Source: WSZY01 sp964559845 (GTDB taxonomy: Bacteria; Pseudomonadota; Zetaproteobacteria; Mariprofundales; Mariprofundaceae). Taken from it: a stretch of 54,998 bases of DNA. Position numbers and translations under genes: made by a program. Location: contig CAZLJF010000005.1 in assembly GCA_964559845.1 (NCBI GenBank), positions 1-54,998 on the forward strand. The letters run 5' to 3'. The notes below the pieces were generated by a model. The model was not told the origin of the DNA. It did no database searches and saw nothing but the letters and a program-made list of their open reading frames with translations. This document shows, piece by piece, positions 24,243-32,927 of this stretch (positions are counted from its first letter, which is position 1; each line of letters starts with the position of its first letter).

Positions 24243-25226
24243 TTGTCAGGGCTTCTGGATGCCCTGGTTCGCCTGCAGATTCCGGTTACACCCTGTTGGC
24301 GGTTTGGCATGACCCGGCCGGGCGTACTGCTGGCGGGGGTCCTGGCCGGACTCTGGATGGCCGCACTCTATTCCGGAAACAATCTCCTCTATCTGTGTGG
24401 GGCGATGCTGACGGCATTGACAATCGCATCGCTTTGGCAGGCTGTTCGGCTGTTGAAGTCCATGCCCATGCTGGCGGACTCTTTTCCGGCTTATACCGAG
24501 GCCGGTGATCCCTTTATTTTACGAAAACAGATGCATGCCCTGTCACCTCTGACTGCAGTGGTCGATATAGAGTGGCGCTCTGAAGAGGTGAATATTCCAT
24601 TGCAGGTACGGCTGGAGGAGTCGGCAGTTCTGACTGGAAGGTTGAAGGCAGGGTCAAGGGGTGTGTTTAAACTCAAACGGCAGTTTCTGACAACAACGGC
24701 GCCACTGGGCTTATGGAAGATCGGATATTTGAGAGATGATCCGGTTGACTGGATTGCAGTGCCAAGGCCTGTGCCGTGGTTATTGGCTCTATCCGGCAAG
24801 AGCAGGCAGATGCAACCCTTCGAAGGAGATGAATTGCGTGATCTGCGCGGCTATGTTCCAGGCGATGCGATATCGCGCATTCACTGGCGTAAGTCCGCTT
24901 CTGATATCACACGCTGGTCAGTGAAACGTTTTGAGCGGCATGAGCCCGAAGCGGAAGTGCTGAAGTTGCGGGTTGATTTGCGGCTCCCGGATTCAACACA
25001 CCCCGAATCTTTTGAACACCTGTTGGGGCAGGCATGGTATTGGGTTGGCAGCCATCTTCAGCGTGGGGAGAAGTCTCTTCAGGTTGTACTGGGCCAGCAG
25101 TTGTTCGACCTGTCGATTGCCGGGCAGAAACAGGGTCTTGTCAAGGCGCTTGCTGAAGCGACTCCCCGGACTTCTCCTCCCGCTGGTCAGGATGGAGCAC
25201 TGCTTTCACTGCTGGAGGGATCATGA
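24243..25226 (+). CDS. DUF58 domain membrane protein
   Basis: Two N-terminal membrane helices (LLAGVLAGLWMAALYS and the next segment), then a beta-rich domain and the DUF58 VWA-like domain with its hallmark GDELRDLRGYVPGDAISRIHWRKSA. Up to 327 residues from TTG 24243; ATG 24309 (305 residues), which follows GGCGG, is an alternative. It is part of the MoxR/DUF58/TgpA trio common in proteobacteria, with a role in envelope protein assembly or stress that is not settled. The stop overlaps the next gene as ATGA. Confidence 0.82.
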   Translation: MSGLLDALVRLQIPVTPCWRFGMTRPGVLLAGVLAGLWMAALYSGNNLLYLCGAMLTALTIASLWQAVRLLKSMPMLADSFPAYTEAGDPFILRKQMHALSPLTAVVDIEWRSEEVNIPLQVRLEESAVLTGRLKAGSRGVFKLKRQFLTTTAPLGLWKIGYLRDDPVDWIAVPRPVPWLLALSGKSRQMQPFEGDELRDLRGYVPGDAISRIHWRKSASDITRWSVKRFERHEPEAEVLKLRVDLRLPDSTHPESFEHLLGQAWYWVGSHLQRGEKSLQVVLGQQLFDLSIAGQKQGLVKALAEATPRTSPPAGQDGALLSLLEGS

Positions 25227-27124
25227 GTATTGCAACCCAATACTCCCCGCGCCTGGTTCTGGCCGAGCACCTGACACTTGCAGTTCTGCTATCAGGCGTT
25301 GCCTCGCTCGCATTGTCTGATTTTGTCAGCCCGTTTTACTGGGGCGTTGTTGTGTTGGTTTCGGTGGTGCGTCTCCAGCGCGGTCTGGCATTTTCCCTGA
25401 CAGAAATGCAGGCCAGCCTGATCGGCTGGGCAGGTTTTGTGTGGGTAGGACTGGAATTGCTGCTGGGCAGGGCACTGGTTGTCGCCTTTACTGACTTTCT
25501 GCTGATTCTTTCCCTGGCCATTGTGATTGAAGAGGCAACACCCCGTAACCATCTGCACCGGATGCTGGTCGGTTTTTTTCTGGTCCTGGGTGCTGCTGTT
25601 TTGACGGACAGTGTCCTCTATGTCATTCCACTGGCCTCTTTTATGTGGTTTGTCTGGCGAGCCTCCCGGTGTCTCTATGGTATGCAGTTGCCCGGCGGGG
25701 ATTTGAAACTGTCCCCATGGCGATCGGATATCCGTATCATGGCCGGCATGGCTGCCGTCACAGGTATTCTGTTTATGCTGCTGCCCCGTTTTGATTTTCA
25801 CTCCTACCTGAAGCCTCTGCAACCGCGTATGCAGACCAGCGGCTTTTCCTCAAAGGTTCAGTTGGGGGCGTTTGCCACCACGCTTGATACAACGGTGGTG
25901 TTTCGCGTTGAACCTGTCGGTGAAGATCCTGAGCTGTTTCGGCAAAGAATGGCGGGGCGCTACTGGCGCGGCACACCACTGAGCACATTTACCGGCAGCG
26001 GCTGGGAGAAGGTTCCTGAGAAGCCTGTTATCCGCTGGCAAAAGGGGAGCGAGGCCGTTCTTGCGGACAGCGCTTCGGATCTGAAGTTCGCCGTTTACAG
26101 GGAGGCCAGCGATCATCCCTATATTTTTGTGCCGGACGGTTTGGGAAAAATGATTCAGATACCTGCCGCCATACAGATGGGAGATCAGGGCAGCATCCGT
26201 TTTGAGACCCCGCCAACACGGCGCCTGCGGATATTGATGCATACGGCCGGACAAGGGCCTTTGCTGGAGCAACTGCGGCCACCGATCCGGCAGGAGATGG
26301 AACGTTCGTCCATTCCGGAGGCAGTTGTTTTGTGGGCTGATAGTATTGCCGGCAATCTTTCTGATCCGATGGTCAGGATCGGTCGGTTGCTGAGGGAACT
26401 TAAGGGCTGGCAATATGATCTGAATGCAGCTATCGATCACCATGCCCCTGTCACCTCATTTTTGAAACTGAAACGCGGGCACTGTGAACTCTATGCAACC
26501 GCTCTGGCGTTGGCGGCCAGATCGCTGGGAATTCCGGCCAGGGTAGTGAATGGCTACTCCAGGGGGGAGTGGAATGAGATGGGCGGTTTTTATCTTGTTC
26601 GGCAGTTGCATGCACACAGCTGGGTGGAGGCGTGGGTGGAGGGGCGGTGGCACCGTTTTGATCCGTCACCGGCTTCGCGATGGCAGCTCTCCGGCATCCG
26701 CTTTCCGGCACTGGATGAGATTTGGGAGAGTGTGAAGCTAAGCTGGTACCGCTATGTGCTTGAGTTCCAGAATGCGGATCGCAGGCAGACATTCCAATCA
26801 TTGGTAGCTCTGCTGAAAACTTATGCGCTGTGGGTTGTTGCAGGCGTCACCGGGATTGCCATGCTGCCGCTATTGAAAAGAATCAAGCTGGCTTTCCCCC
26901 GCTTTGTATGGGCGGGGGATCTTTGTAGCATATTGGACAGATGGTTGAGCAGGCGGGGGGTTGAAAGGCTGCTACATCAGCCGCTTCGGCACCTGCCCCT
27001 GCCCAAAGGGGTGGGGGAGCAGAAGTGGCGGAAGTTTGTCCGCAGCTGGGAATATCAGGCCTATGGAGGCATGAAAAAATGGAGTCGGCGGGAGTTAATG
27101 CGTCATCTGCGTGCGCTTTCCTGA
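25223..27124 (+). CDS. TgpA-like transglutaminase domain membrane protein
   Basis: 633 residues. Five or six membrane helices in residues 10-190 (DUF3488), a periplasmic linker, a transglutaminase-like domain with catalytic Cys near 420 (GHCELYATALALAA), His near 465 (LHAHSWVEAWVEG) and Asp in HRFDPSPA. One more helix near 535 is followed by a C-terminal cytoplasmic helical tail (DUF4129-like). The nearest characterised relative by layout is Pseudomonas TgpA. Last gene of its operon. Confidence 0.88.
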   Translation: MSIATQYSPRLVLAEHLTLAVLLSGVASLALSDFVSPFYWGVVVLVSVVRLQRGLAFSLTEMQASLIGWAGFVWVGLELLLGRALVVAFTDFLLILSLAIVIEEATPRNHLHRMLVGFFLVLGAAVLTDSVLYVIPLASFMWFVWRASRCLYGMQLPGGDLKLSPWRSDIRIMAGMAAVTGILFMLLPRFDFHSYLKPLQPRMQTSGFSSKVQLGAFATTLDTTVVFRVEPVGEDPELFRQRMAGRYWRGTPLSTFTGSGWEKVPEKPVIRWQKGSEAVLADSASDLKFAVYREASDHPYIFVPDGLGKMIQIPAAIQMGDQGSIRFETPPTRRLRILMHTAGQGPLLEQLRPPIRQEMERSSIPEAVVLWADSIAGNLSDPMVRIGRLLRELKGWQYDLNAAIDHHAPVTSFLKLKRGHCELYATALALAARSLGIPARVVNGYSRGEWNEMGGFYLVRQLHAHSWVEAWVEGRWHRFDPSPASRWQLSGIRFPALDEIWESVKLSWYRYVLEFQNADRRQTFQSLVALLKTYALWVVAGVTGIAMLPLLKRIKLAFPRFVWAGDLCSILDRWLSRRGVERLLHQPLRHLPLPKGVGEQKWRKFVRSWEYQAYGGMKKWSRRELMRHLRALS

Positions 27125-27174
27125 TATCCTGCTAGATTCCGCAAAACTTCGCTTATAACATGAAACAAATGAGC

Positions 27175-27234
27175 GGATGGATATTTTTACCCCGTGATAT
27201 AGAAGCATGTATCACGAGGTAAAAATATCTATCC
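27175..27234. repeat. Long inverted repeat upstream of fabI
   Basis: 25-base arms (27175-27199 and 27210-27234) with two mismatches and a 10-base spacer. The arms include ATATTTTTACC and GTGATA. The structure ends 16 bases before the fabI GTG, so it lies in the leader or promoter. There is no T-run on either side, so it is not a standard terminator. It may be an RNA stem, a repressor site or an extragenic palindrome. Confidence 0.8.
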
Positions 27235-27250
27235 GTGTTAGGGGGATTCA

Positions 27251-28033
27251 GTGGGCATTCTTGATGGCAAAAAAGGTCTGATTCTTGGCGTGGCAAATGA
27301 CAAGTCTATTGCCTGGGGGGTAACACAGGCATGCAGGCGTGAGGGTGCTGAGCTTGGTTTTAACTATCTGGGAGAGATGCTGGAGAAGCGGGTTCGTCCA
27401 CTTGCCGAATCAGTGGATGCAACATTTGTTGAGCCGCTTGATGTCAGCGATGATGCCCAGATGGATGATTTTTTTGAAAAGGTTGAAAGGCAGTGGGGTA
27501 AGCTTGATTTTATGGTTCATTCCATCGCCTTTGCCAATAAGAATGCACTGAAAGGCCGTTTCAGAGATACCACACGGGAGGATTTCCAGTTGGCGCTTGA
27601 TATCTCTGCGTACTCATTCATTGCCTGTGCCCAACGTGCATCAAAGCTGATGGGTGAAGGTGGCAGCATGGTGACGATGTCCTATCTGGGTGCTGTCCGT
27701 GCGGTCCCGAATTATAATGTTATGGGTGTGGCCAAGGCCGCACTGGAGGCCTCGACACGCTATCTGGCAGCAGATCTGGGCAGAGAGGGTATTCGCGTTA
27801 ATGCCGTATCGGCCGGTCCGATTCGCACGCTGGCTGCATCGGCAGTCGGTGACTTCCGCAGGCTGATGGAGAAGAGCGCACGCGGTTCCATGCTTGGCCG
27901 CAATGTCATGCAGGAGGAGGTGGGCAATACAACAGCTTACCTGCTTTCGGATCTGGCTACCGGTGTTTCCGGTGAAGTACACTATGTTGACTGTGGTTTC
28001 CATGTTGGTGCCGGCGACCCGGGTATTGAATAA
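27251..28033 (+). CDS. fabI: Enoyl-[acyl-carrier-protein] reductase (NADH)
   Basis: Last reduction of each round of fatty acid elongation, cytoplasmic. 260 residues, SDR fold with the FabI-type dinucleotide motif GVANDKSIAWG, HSIAFANK, and the Tyr-x6-Lys active site in SYLGAVRAVPNYNVMGVAKAALEAS. The substrate lid region carries GPIRTLAASAVGDFR. GTG start after AGGGGGA. The stop is three bases before aroC. A large inverted repeat stands in its leader. Confidence 0.94.
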   Translation: MGILDGKKGLILGVANDKSIAWGVTQACRREGAELGFNYLGEMLEKRVRPLAESVDATFVEPLDVSDDAQMDDFFEKVERQWGKLDFMVHSIAFANKNALKGRFRDTTREDFQLALDISAYSFIACAQRASKLMGEGGSMVTMSYLGAVRAVPNYNVMGVAKAALEASTRYLAADLGREGIRVNAVSAGPIRTLAASAVGDFRRLMEKSARGSMLGRNVMQEEVGNTTAYLLSDLATGVSGEVHYVDCGFHVGAGDPGIE

Positions 28034-28036
28034 GCC

Positions 28037-29098
28037 ATGTCGGGCTCGTCATTCGGTCAAATCTTTCGTGTAACGACAGCCGGTGAATCGCACGGTGCGG
28101 CGCTGGTTGCCATTGTCGAAGGTTGTCCGGCCGGCGTGGCTTTGAGCGAGGCCGATATCCAGCCGGATCTGGACAGGCGTAAACCAGGCCAGTCCAGATA
28201 TACCACTCAGCGCCGGGAAGATGACAAAGTTGAAATCCTGTCCGGGGTGTTTGAAGGAAAAACGACAGGATGCCCGATTGGATTGCTGATTCGCAATACC
28301 GATCAGCGCAGCAGGGACTATTCAGAGATCAAGGATAAATTCCGCCCCGGTCATGCGGATGTGACCTATTTCGAGAAATACGGCATACGTGATTACCGTG
28401 GTGGCGGCCGCTCTTCAGCCCGCGAAACAGCCATGCGGGTTGCAGCCGGCGCTATTGCCAAAAAAATGCTCTCATCCTTCGCTGTTTCAACCCGTGGCTG
28501 GGTGGATCAGATTGGCCCGGTACGGGCAGACAGCTCCCGTTTTGATCCGGACGAGATTGGCAAGAATCCGTTTTTCTGTCCCGATCCGGTTGCGGCTGCA
28601 GAGATGGCCGCGTTCATGGACAGTCTGCGTAAAGAGGGTGACTCCATTGGCGCGGCTGTTGTTGTAGAGGCCCACGGTATGATTCCGGGACTGGGCGAAC
28701 CGGTATTTGACCGTCTGGATGCCGATCTTGCCAAGGCGATGATGTCGATTCCTGCCGTCAAGGGTGTTGAGGTGGGAGATGGCTTTGCCTGCATCGAGGC
28801 GCGGGGTTCTGAATTCGGTGATCCCATGCGGAAAGAGGGCTTTGTCAGTAATCATGCCGGTGGCGTGCTTGGCGGCATCTCCAATGGAGATACGATTCAT
28901 GTGCGTATGGCGCTGAAACCGACATCATCCATTCTGAAACCGCGCCCCACTGTGGATATTCATGGTAATGAGACGGAAATTATTACCAAAGGGAGGCATG
29001 ATCCCTGTGTTGGCATTCGTGCCGTTCCCATTGCAGAGGCAATGCTGGCACTGGTGCTGGCTGATCATCTTCTACGCCATCGGGCAAGTCAGCTGTAA
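28037..29098 (+). CDS. aroC: Chorismate synthase
   Basis: Converts EPSP to chorismate using reduced FMN. 353 residues. Family signatures are present: GESHG near residue 16, GQSRYTTQRREDD, the RPGHAD segment, DYRGGGRSSARET with its conserved His/Arg surroundings, and GGISNGDTIHVRMALKPT. Three bases separate it from fabI, so it is co-transcribed. With aroE at the window start, two steps of the shikimate pathway are here. Confidence 0.96.
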   Translation: MSGSSFGQIFRVTTAGESHGAALVAIVEGCPAGVALSEADIQPDLDRRKPGQSRYTTQRREDDKVEILSGVFEGKTTGCPIGLLIRNTDQRSRDYSEIKDKFRPGHADVTYFEKYGIRDYRGGGRSSARETAMRVAAGAIAKKMLSSFAVSTRGWVDQIGPVRADSSRFDPDEIGKNPFFCPDPVAAAEMAAFMDSLRKEGDSIGAAVVVEAHGMIPGLGEPVFDRLDADLAKAMMSIPAVKGVEVGDGFACIEARGSEFGDPMRKEGFVSNHAGGVLGGISNGDTIHVRMALKPTSSILKPRPTVDIHGNETEIITKGRHDPCVGIRAVPIAEAMLALVLADHLLRHRASQL

Positions 29099-29256
29099 GC
29101 GAAAGGACCAGGGCGTTTTTCTGGTTTGGAAACTTTCGGGCGATATTCCGGATTTACGTGTCCCCCGGCTAAGGTACTTTACCTGTTGACTCTCCTTTAA
29201 CATGCAACAAACAAAACGCAGATGGGCTTTTCCCTCCTCGCGATAAAATATCCCAA

Positions 29257-30060
29257 TCACGGGGCAGGAAAAAGCCCGTTTGTGTTGGCAGGGGGCTTAT
29301 CTTCCCACTCATCTTCATCCTCCCAGTCATCTTCCTCCTCAGACTGTTTGGCTGGCGGATTGCCATCATGGATCAGATATTCACGGTTCTGGCGCCATGC
29401 CTCGCGGGTGAAGATGTAGGGGTCCAGCGCCAGTTCATCACGCATCTCCGAGGCATCGAGTAGCCGGGCTCTCTTGTCGATATAGCTAAGGATCGACAGA
29501 GGAATAATGGCCTGGGGAGCGATAAAATAAGAGGCCCAGAACAGGCCATATGTTACTGTCTCTGTAATAAAATCAGGTGTATTGCGGACAGAGTTCGGGC
29601 CAAAAAAGGGGTAGACAATATATGCCCCCTGAGGGAAGCCCCAGACAGCAAGTGTCTGCCCGAGGTCTTCGTTATGCTTTTCAAGTTCCACATGGGAGGC
29701 AACATCAATCAGGCCAACCAGACCAATGCTTGAGTTGATGATGAAGCGGAGAAGATCCTCAAGTCCCTGGTGTCCTTTTCCCTGAAGAAAATCATTCAGT
29801 ATCGTATTCGGGTAGGTGAGATTGTCATAAAAATTGGAGATGGCCTTGCGATCTTTTTTGTCGGTCACAGCTACATAACCTTTTGCCACAGGTTTCATGA
29901 TAGCCTTGTCCAGAAGTTCATTGAAGCTATCGCTTACACGGTTGATGCCTTCAATCGGGTCATGATTGTTCTGAACCGTTGCACAACCTGAGAAAAAGAG
30001 CAGTGCAAGCAATAGCAGTGAGGTCAGCGGATGCCGGTCATTTGATCTGGATACAAACAT
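29257..30060 (-). CDS. mlaA: MlaA (VacJ) outer-membrane lipoprotein
   Basis: Removes mislocalised phospholipids from the outer leaflet of the outer membrane in the Mla pathway. Signal peptide with lipobox FFSGC (acylated Cys near residue 26), then DPIEGINR, the classic opening motif, and GFPQGAYIVYPFFGPN, typical of the family. 267 residues. The C-terminus adds a low-complexity acidic tail (DDWEDEDEWEDK) absent from most MlaA proteins. No other mla gene lies nearby. Confidence 0.93.
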   Translation of the reverse strand: MFVSRSNDRHPLTSLLLLALLFFSGCATVQNNHDPIEGINRVSDSFNELLDKAIMKPVAKGYVAVTDKKDRKAISNFYDNLTYPNTILNDFLQGKGHQGLEDLLRFIINSSIGLVGLIDVASHVELEKHNEDLGQTLAVWGFPQGAYIVYPFFGPNSVRNTPDFITETVTYGLFWASYFIAPQAIIPLSILSYIDKRARLLDASEMRDELALDPYIFTREAWRQNREYLIHDGNPPAKQSEEEDDWEDEDEWEDKPPANTNGLFPAP

Positions 30061-30093
30061 GCGATGTATTATGGTGCAATCATGCTGAACTGG

Positions 30094-31137
30094 CTACGGG
30101 CAAGGATTGGGGTGCGCATGGTGAAGCTCGTCAATGGCCTCAATCAATGCATCTGAAAGCGTGATGTCAGCAGTGGCAATATTGCTGCGTAGCTGCTCCA
30201 TTGTTGTCGCACCGATAATGGTGGAAGTTACAAATGCCCTTGTGTTTACAAAGCTTAATGCCATCTGTGCAGGGTCAAGGCCATGCTCCCGTGCTAATGA
30301 GACATAGGCCTCTGTAGCCTTAATGCCCGCCTCTGTTGAGTAGCGCCGGTAATGCGGAAACAGTGTAAGGCGTCCGCCTGCCGGCTGTTGTCCATGCAGG
30401 TATTTCCCGGATAGTGTGCCAAATCCCAACGGCGAATAGGCCAGCAAGCCCACCTTTTCACGCAGGGATATTTCCGCAAGGCCGATTTCATAGCTGCGGT
30501 TCAGCAGGCTGTATGGATTCTGTATGGAGACGATTCCGGGCAGTGAGGCTGTTTCTGCTGCACGCAGGTATTGCGACACTCCCCATGGCGTTTCGTTGGA
30601 AACACCGATATGCCTGATCTTGCCCTGTTCGACCAGCTCTCCCAGCGCCCCGAGTGTCTCCTCAATCGGTGTTGTCCCGGCCTCCTCTTTCTGCTCATAA
30701 CCGAGCTTGCCGAAATAGTTTGTATTTCGTTCGGGCCAGTGTACCTGATAGAGATCAATATGGTCGGTCTGCAGGCGTTTCAGGCTGTCGTTAACGGCAG
30801 CAAAAATGTTTGCCCGATCCAGTTTTGCCTGGCCTCCCCGGATATGCGGGCACCAGGCAGTAGGTCCGCACACCTTGCTGGCAAGAATGATCTCATCCCG
30901 CGTTCCACGCTGTTTTAACCAGTTGCCAATAATGGTTTCCGTAGCACCACAGGTGTCAGCCTCCGGAGGGATCGCATAGAGCTCGGCTGTATCGATGAAG
31001 TTAATACCCTGATCCAGAGCATAATCCAGCTGTTCAAATGCTTCAGCTTGAGTGTTCTGCTTTCCCCATGTCATGGTACCAAGGCATATGAGGCTGACGT
31101 CGATATCGGTATTGCCAAGGCGGTTATATTTCATCAT
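30094..31137 (-). CDS. Aldo/keto reductase (Tas-like)
   Basis: NADP(H)-dependent oxidoreductase with an (alpha/beta)8 barrel. Catalytic tetrad visible: Asp and Tyr in NFIDTAELYAIPP, Lys in ILASKVCGP and His in YQVHWPERNTNYFG. The latter segment and the overall 347-residue length are characteristic of Tas. ATG at 31137 follows AAAGGTGC; a longer frame to 31203 is not supported. Physiological substrate unknown. Confidence 0.85.
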   Translation of the reverse strand: MMKYNRLGNTDIDVSLICLGTMTWGKQNTQAEAFEQLDYALDQGINFIDTAELYAIPPEADTCGATETIIGNWLKQRGTRDEIILASKVCGPTAWCPHIRGGQAKLDRANIFAAVNDSLKRLQTDHIDLYQVHWPERNTNYFGKLGYEQKEEAGTTPIEETLGALGELVEQGKIRHIGVSNETPWGVSQYLRAAETASLPGIVSIQNPYSLLNRSYEIGLAEISLREKVGLLAYSPLGFGTLSGKYLHGQQPAGGRLTLFPHYRRYSTEAGIKATEAYVSLAREHGLDPAQMALSFVNTRAFVTSTIIGATTMEQLRSNIATADITLSDALIEAIDELHHAHPNPCP

Positions 31138-31199
31138 GCACCTTTTACCATTTGCAGGGGAGAATTCAAGCCGGCAGCCATCTGTTGTTTCCGGTTGCA

Positions 31200-31340
31200 G
31201 CAAAATATGTCCGCTCTTACATTTTCAGCTTCTATGGGGGGATTGTTGATCTGCTGACTGTTCTGCCGATCGGCGATGCGAACCTGACCATCAGAATGTT
31301 GCGCATTGTCAGGCTGCGGAAGCTGGTTCGTTACCTGCGT
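31200..31340 (+). pseudogene. Fragment of a voltage-gated ion channel gene (S3-S4 region)
   Basis: About 46 in-frame codons read KYVRSYIFSFYGG, then IVDLLTVLP and RMLRIVRLRKLVRYLR. This is the S3 helix and arginine-rich S4 sensor of a six-helix voltage-gated potassium-type channel. S1-S2 and the whole pore (S5, filter, S6) are missing, and the frame ends at a TGA near 31375. The fragment sits in the 359-bp space between the aldo-keto reductase and the ferredoxin-CDGSH gene, which otherwise holds only their promoters. Confidence 0.6.
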
Positions 31341-31496
31341 GTTTTGTGCTGCTGGGCAGAAGGGTACAGGAGATGAGGGCGGGGTTAAAAAAGAGGATCA
31401 ACAGGGCGGCACATGATGTGTGAATAATGAAATATTTTGCTCCCTGGTCTCTCCGCTTGCGCTAAATGAACTATACTGTGCGAACAGGAGCGAGGC

Positions 31497-32138
31497 ATGA
31501 GTAAAACTCAGCGCTATGAAGGCAAGGCTATTGTTGTCTATTTTGATCCAAACCGTTGCATGCATGCCAGCAAATGTGTGCATGATCTTCCCGGGGTATT
31601 CAGACCGGAATCGCGTAGGCAGTGGATTTTTCCGGATGAGGCCGATGCTGATGAACTGGCCGCCATGATCCCTACCTGTCCCTCCGGAGCATTAACCTAT
31701 GCTCGGGATGGCAAGAGGTATGCCGGGAAAAAACCTGATAAAAACACGGTAACCATTATGCCTGACGGCCCTTTATACATACATGCCGAGATGACGATCA
31801 ATGGTGAAGTGCAACCGACATACAGGGCGGCGCTGTGCCGGTGCGGCGCTACGCAAAGGCCTCCTTACTGTGACGGAAGCCATAGGAGAGTAGCTTTTAA
31901 AGAGAGTCGCCATACATTTGAGGAAGTCTCCGCCGGAGATGTGGCAACAGATGGTTGTCTGGAGATTCAATCCGTTGCAGATGGCCCATTGCTGATCAAA
32001 GGTGGTTGTGAGCTGCGGAATGTCCGCGGCCATGTTGTGGCATGTCGTGAACAGCTTGTTTTATGCCGCTGCGGCGCATCTGCCAACAAGCCCTGTTGCG
32101 ACGGCAGCCATGTCGGCATTGGCTTTAAGGCTAAGTGA
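31497..32138 (+). CDS. Ferredoxin-like plus double CDGSH iron-sulfur protein
   Basis: 213 residues. N-terminal Fer4_19-type domain with CMHASKC and a distal CPSG (about residues 21-61), then two CDGSH zinc-finger-like iron-sulfur motifs: CRCGATQRPPYCDGSH and CRCGASANKPCCDGSH. Each CDGSH would bind a [2Fe-2S] cluster through three Cys and one His. No signal peptide, so cytoplasmic. Electron transfer or cluster handling is likely; no partner is evident. ATG follows GGAGCGAGGC. Confidence 0.88.
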   Translation: MSKTQRYEGKAIVVYFDPNRCMHASKCVHDLPGVFRPESRRQWIFPDEADADELAAMIPTCPSGALTYARDGKRYAGKKPDKNTVTIMPDGPLYIHAEMTINGEVQPTYRAALCRCGATQRPPYCDGSHRRVAFKESRHTFEEVSAGDVATDGCLEIQSVADGPLLIKGGCELRNVRGHVVACREQLVLCRCGASANKPCCDGSHVGIGFKAK

Positions 32139-32198
32139 CGGAGCATGTCTTTACTCCGCTGACTTCAATAGCATTGCAGAGCCGGTGCATATCCTTTT

Positions 32199-32927
32199 CT
32201 ATGCCGGCGAGATCCTTTGTAGCAATGCCTCAGGCTCAATGACCATATATTCGCCGGCAGTGAGGCCTGTTTCTGCAAGTGAAAGCGCGCCAATATGTGT
32301 ACGCGATAGTGTTGTCACATGATTGCCGATGGCAGCAAACATCCGCCGTACCTGATGATAGCGCCCCTCATGCAGTACCAGTACGGCCCGGTTTTCTCCA
32401 ACGGCTTCCATCTCGGCGGGAAGGCAGGGCCTGTCATCATCTTCCAGCATCAGCTTGCCACTGGCGAACAGCTCCGCTTCATTGCCCTGTAGCGGCCGGT
32501 CCAGCGTTACGGCATAGGTTTTGGAGATGTGATGTTTCGGACTGGTCAATTGATGGTTGAGTTGCCCGTTGTCGGTAATGATTAACAGCCCGGAGGTCTC
32601 CTTATCCAATCTGCCAACGCTGGAGAGTGGCGGTTTCCGATATTGCCACATTTCGGGAAGGTCATCATAGATCAGGGGACCCTCCTCCTTGTGGGAACAG
32701 ACTACGCCGAGCGGCTTGTGATAGATCAGGGTCAGTCCGCCCGGGTGATCCAGTGGCTCGCCATCAAGCATGACCTGATTCGGATCAACCTTTTGAGAGG
32801 CCGATGATACCGCTTCGCCATCACAGGTGATCAGCCCCTGTCTGATCCAGTTTTTGACCTCTTTGCGTGAGCCGTAGCCGAGATTGGAGAGCAGCTTGTC
32901 CAGCCGTTCGGGTTTTGATTGTTTCAT
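32199..32927 (-). CDS. rsuA: 16S rRNA pseudouridine(516) synthase family protein
   Basis: 242 residues. N-terminal S4 RNA-binding domain (RLDKLLSNLGYGSRKEVKNWIRQG) and catalytic RsuA-type domain with GRLDKETSGLLIITDNG, whose Asp is the catalytic residue, and RYHQVRRMFAAIGN. The overall pattern fits RsuA; RluE/RluF-type specificity cannot be excluded. Start overlaps the methyltransferase stop as ATGA. Confidence 0.85.
   Translation of the reverse strand: MKQSKPERLDKLLSNLGYGSRKEVKNWIRQGLITCDGEAVSSASQKVDPNQVMLDGEPLDHPGGLTLIYHKPLGVVCSHKEEGPLIYDDLPEMWQYRKPPLSSVGRLDKETSGLLIITDNGQLNHQLTSPKHHISKTYAVTLDRPLQGNEAELFASGKLMLEDDDRPCLPAEMEAVGENRAVLVLHEGRYHQVRRMFAAIGNHVTTLSRTHIGALSLAETGLTAGEYMVIEPEALLQRISPA

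Noticed and set aside
29224..29277. Inverted repeat GGGCTTTTCC / GGAAAAAGCCC near the end of mlaA, possible shared terminator of aroC and mlaA
   Set aside because: The loop is over 30 bases, the T-run is weak on both sides and part of it is mlaA coding sequence.
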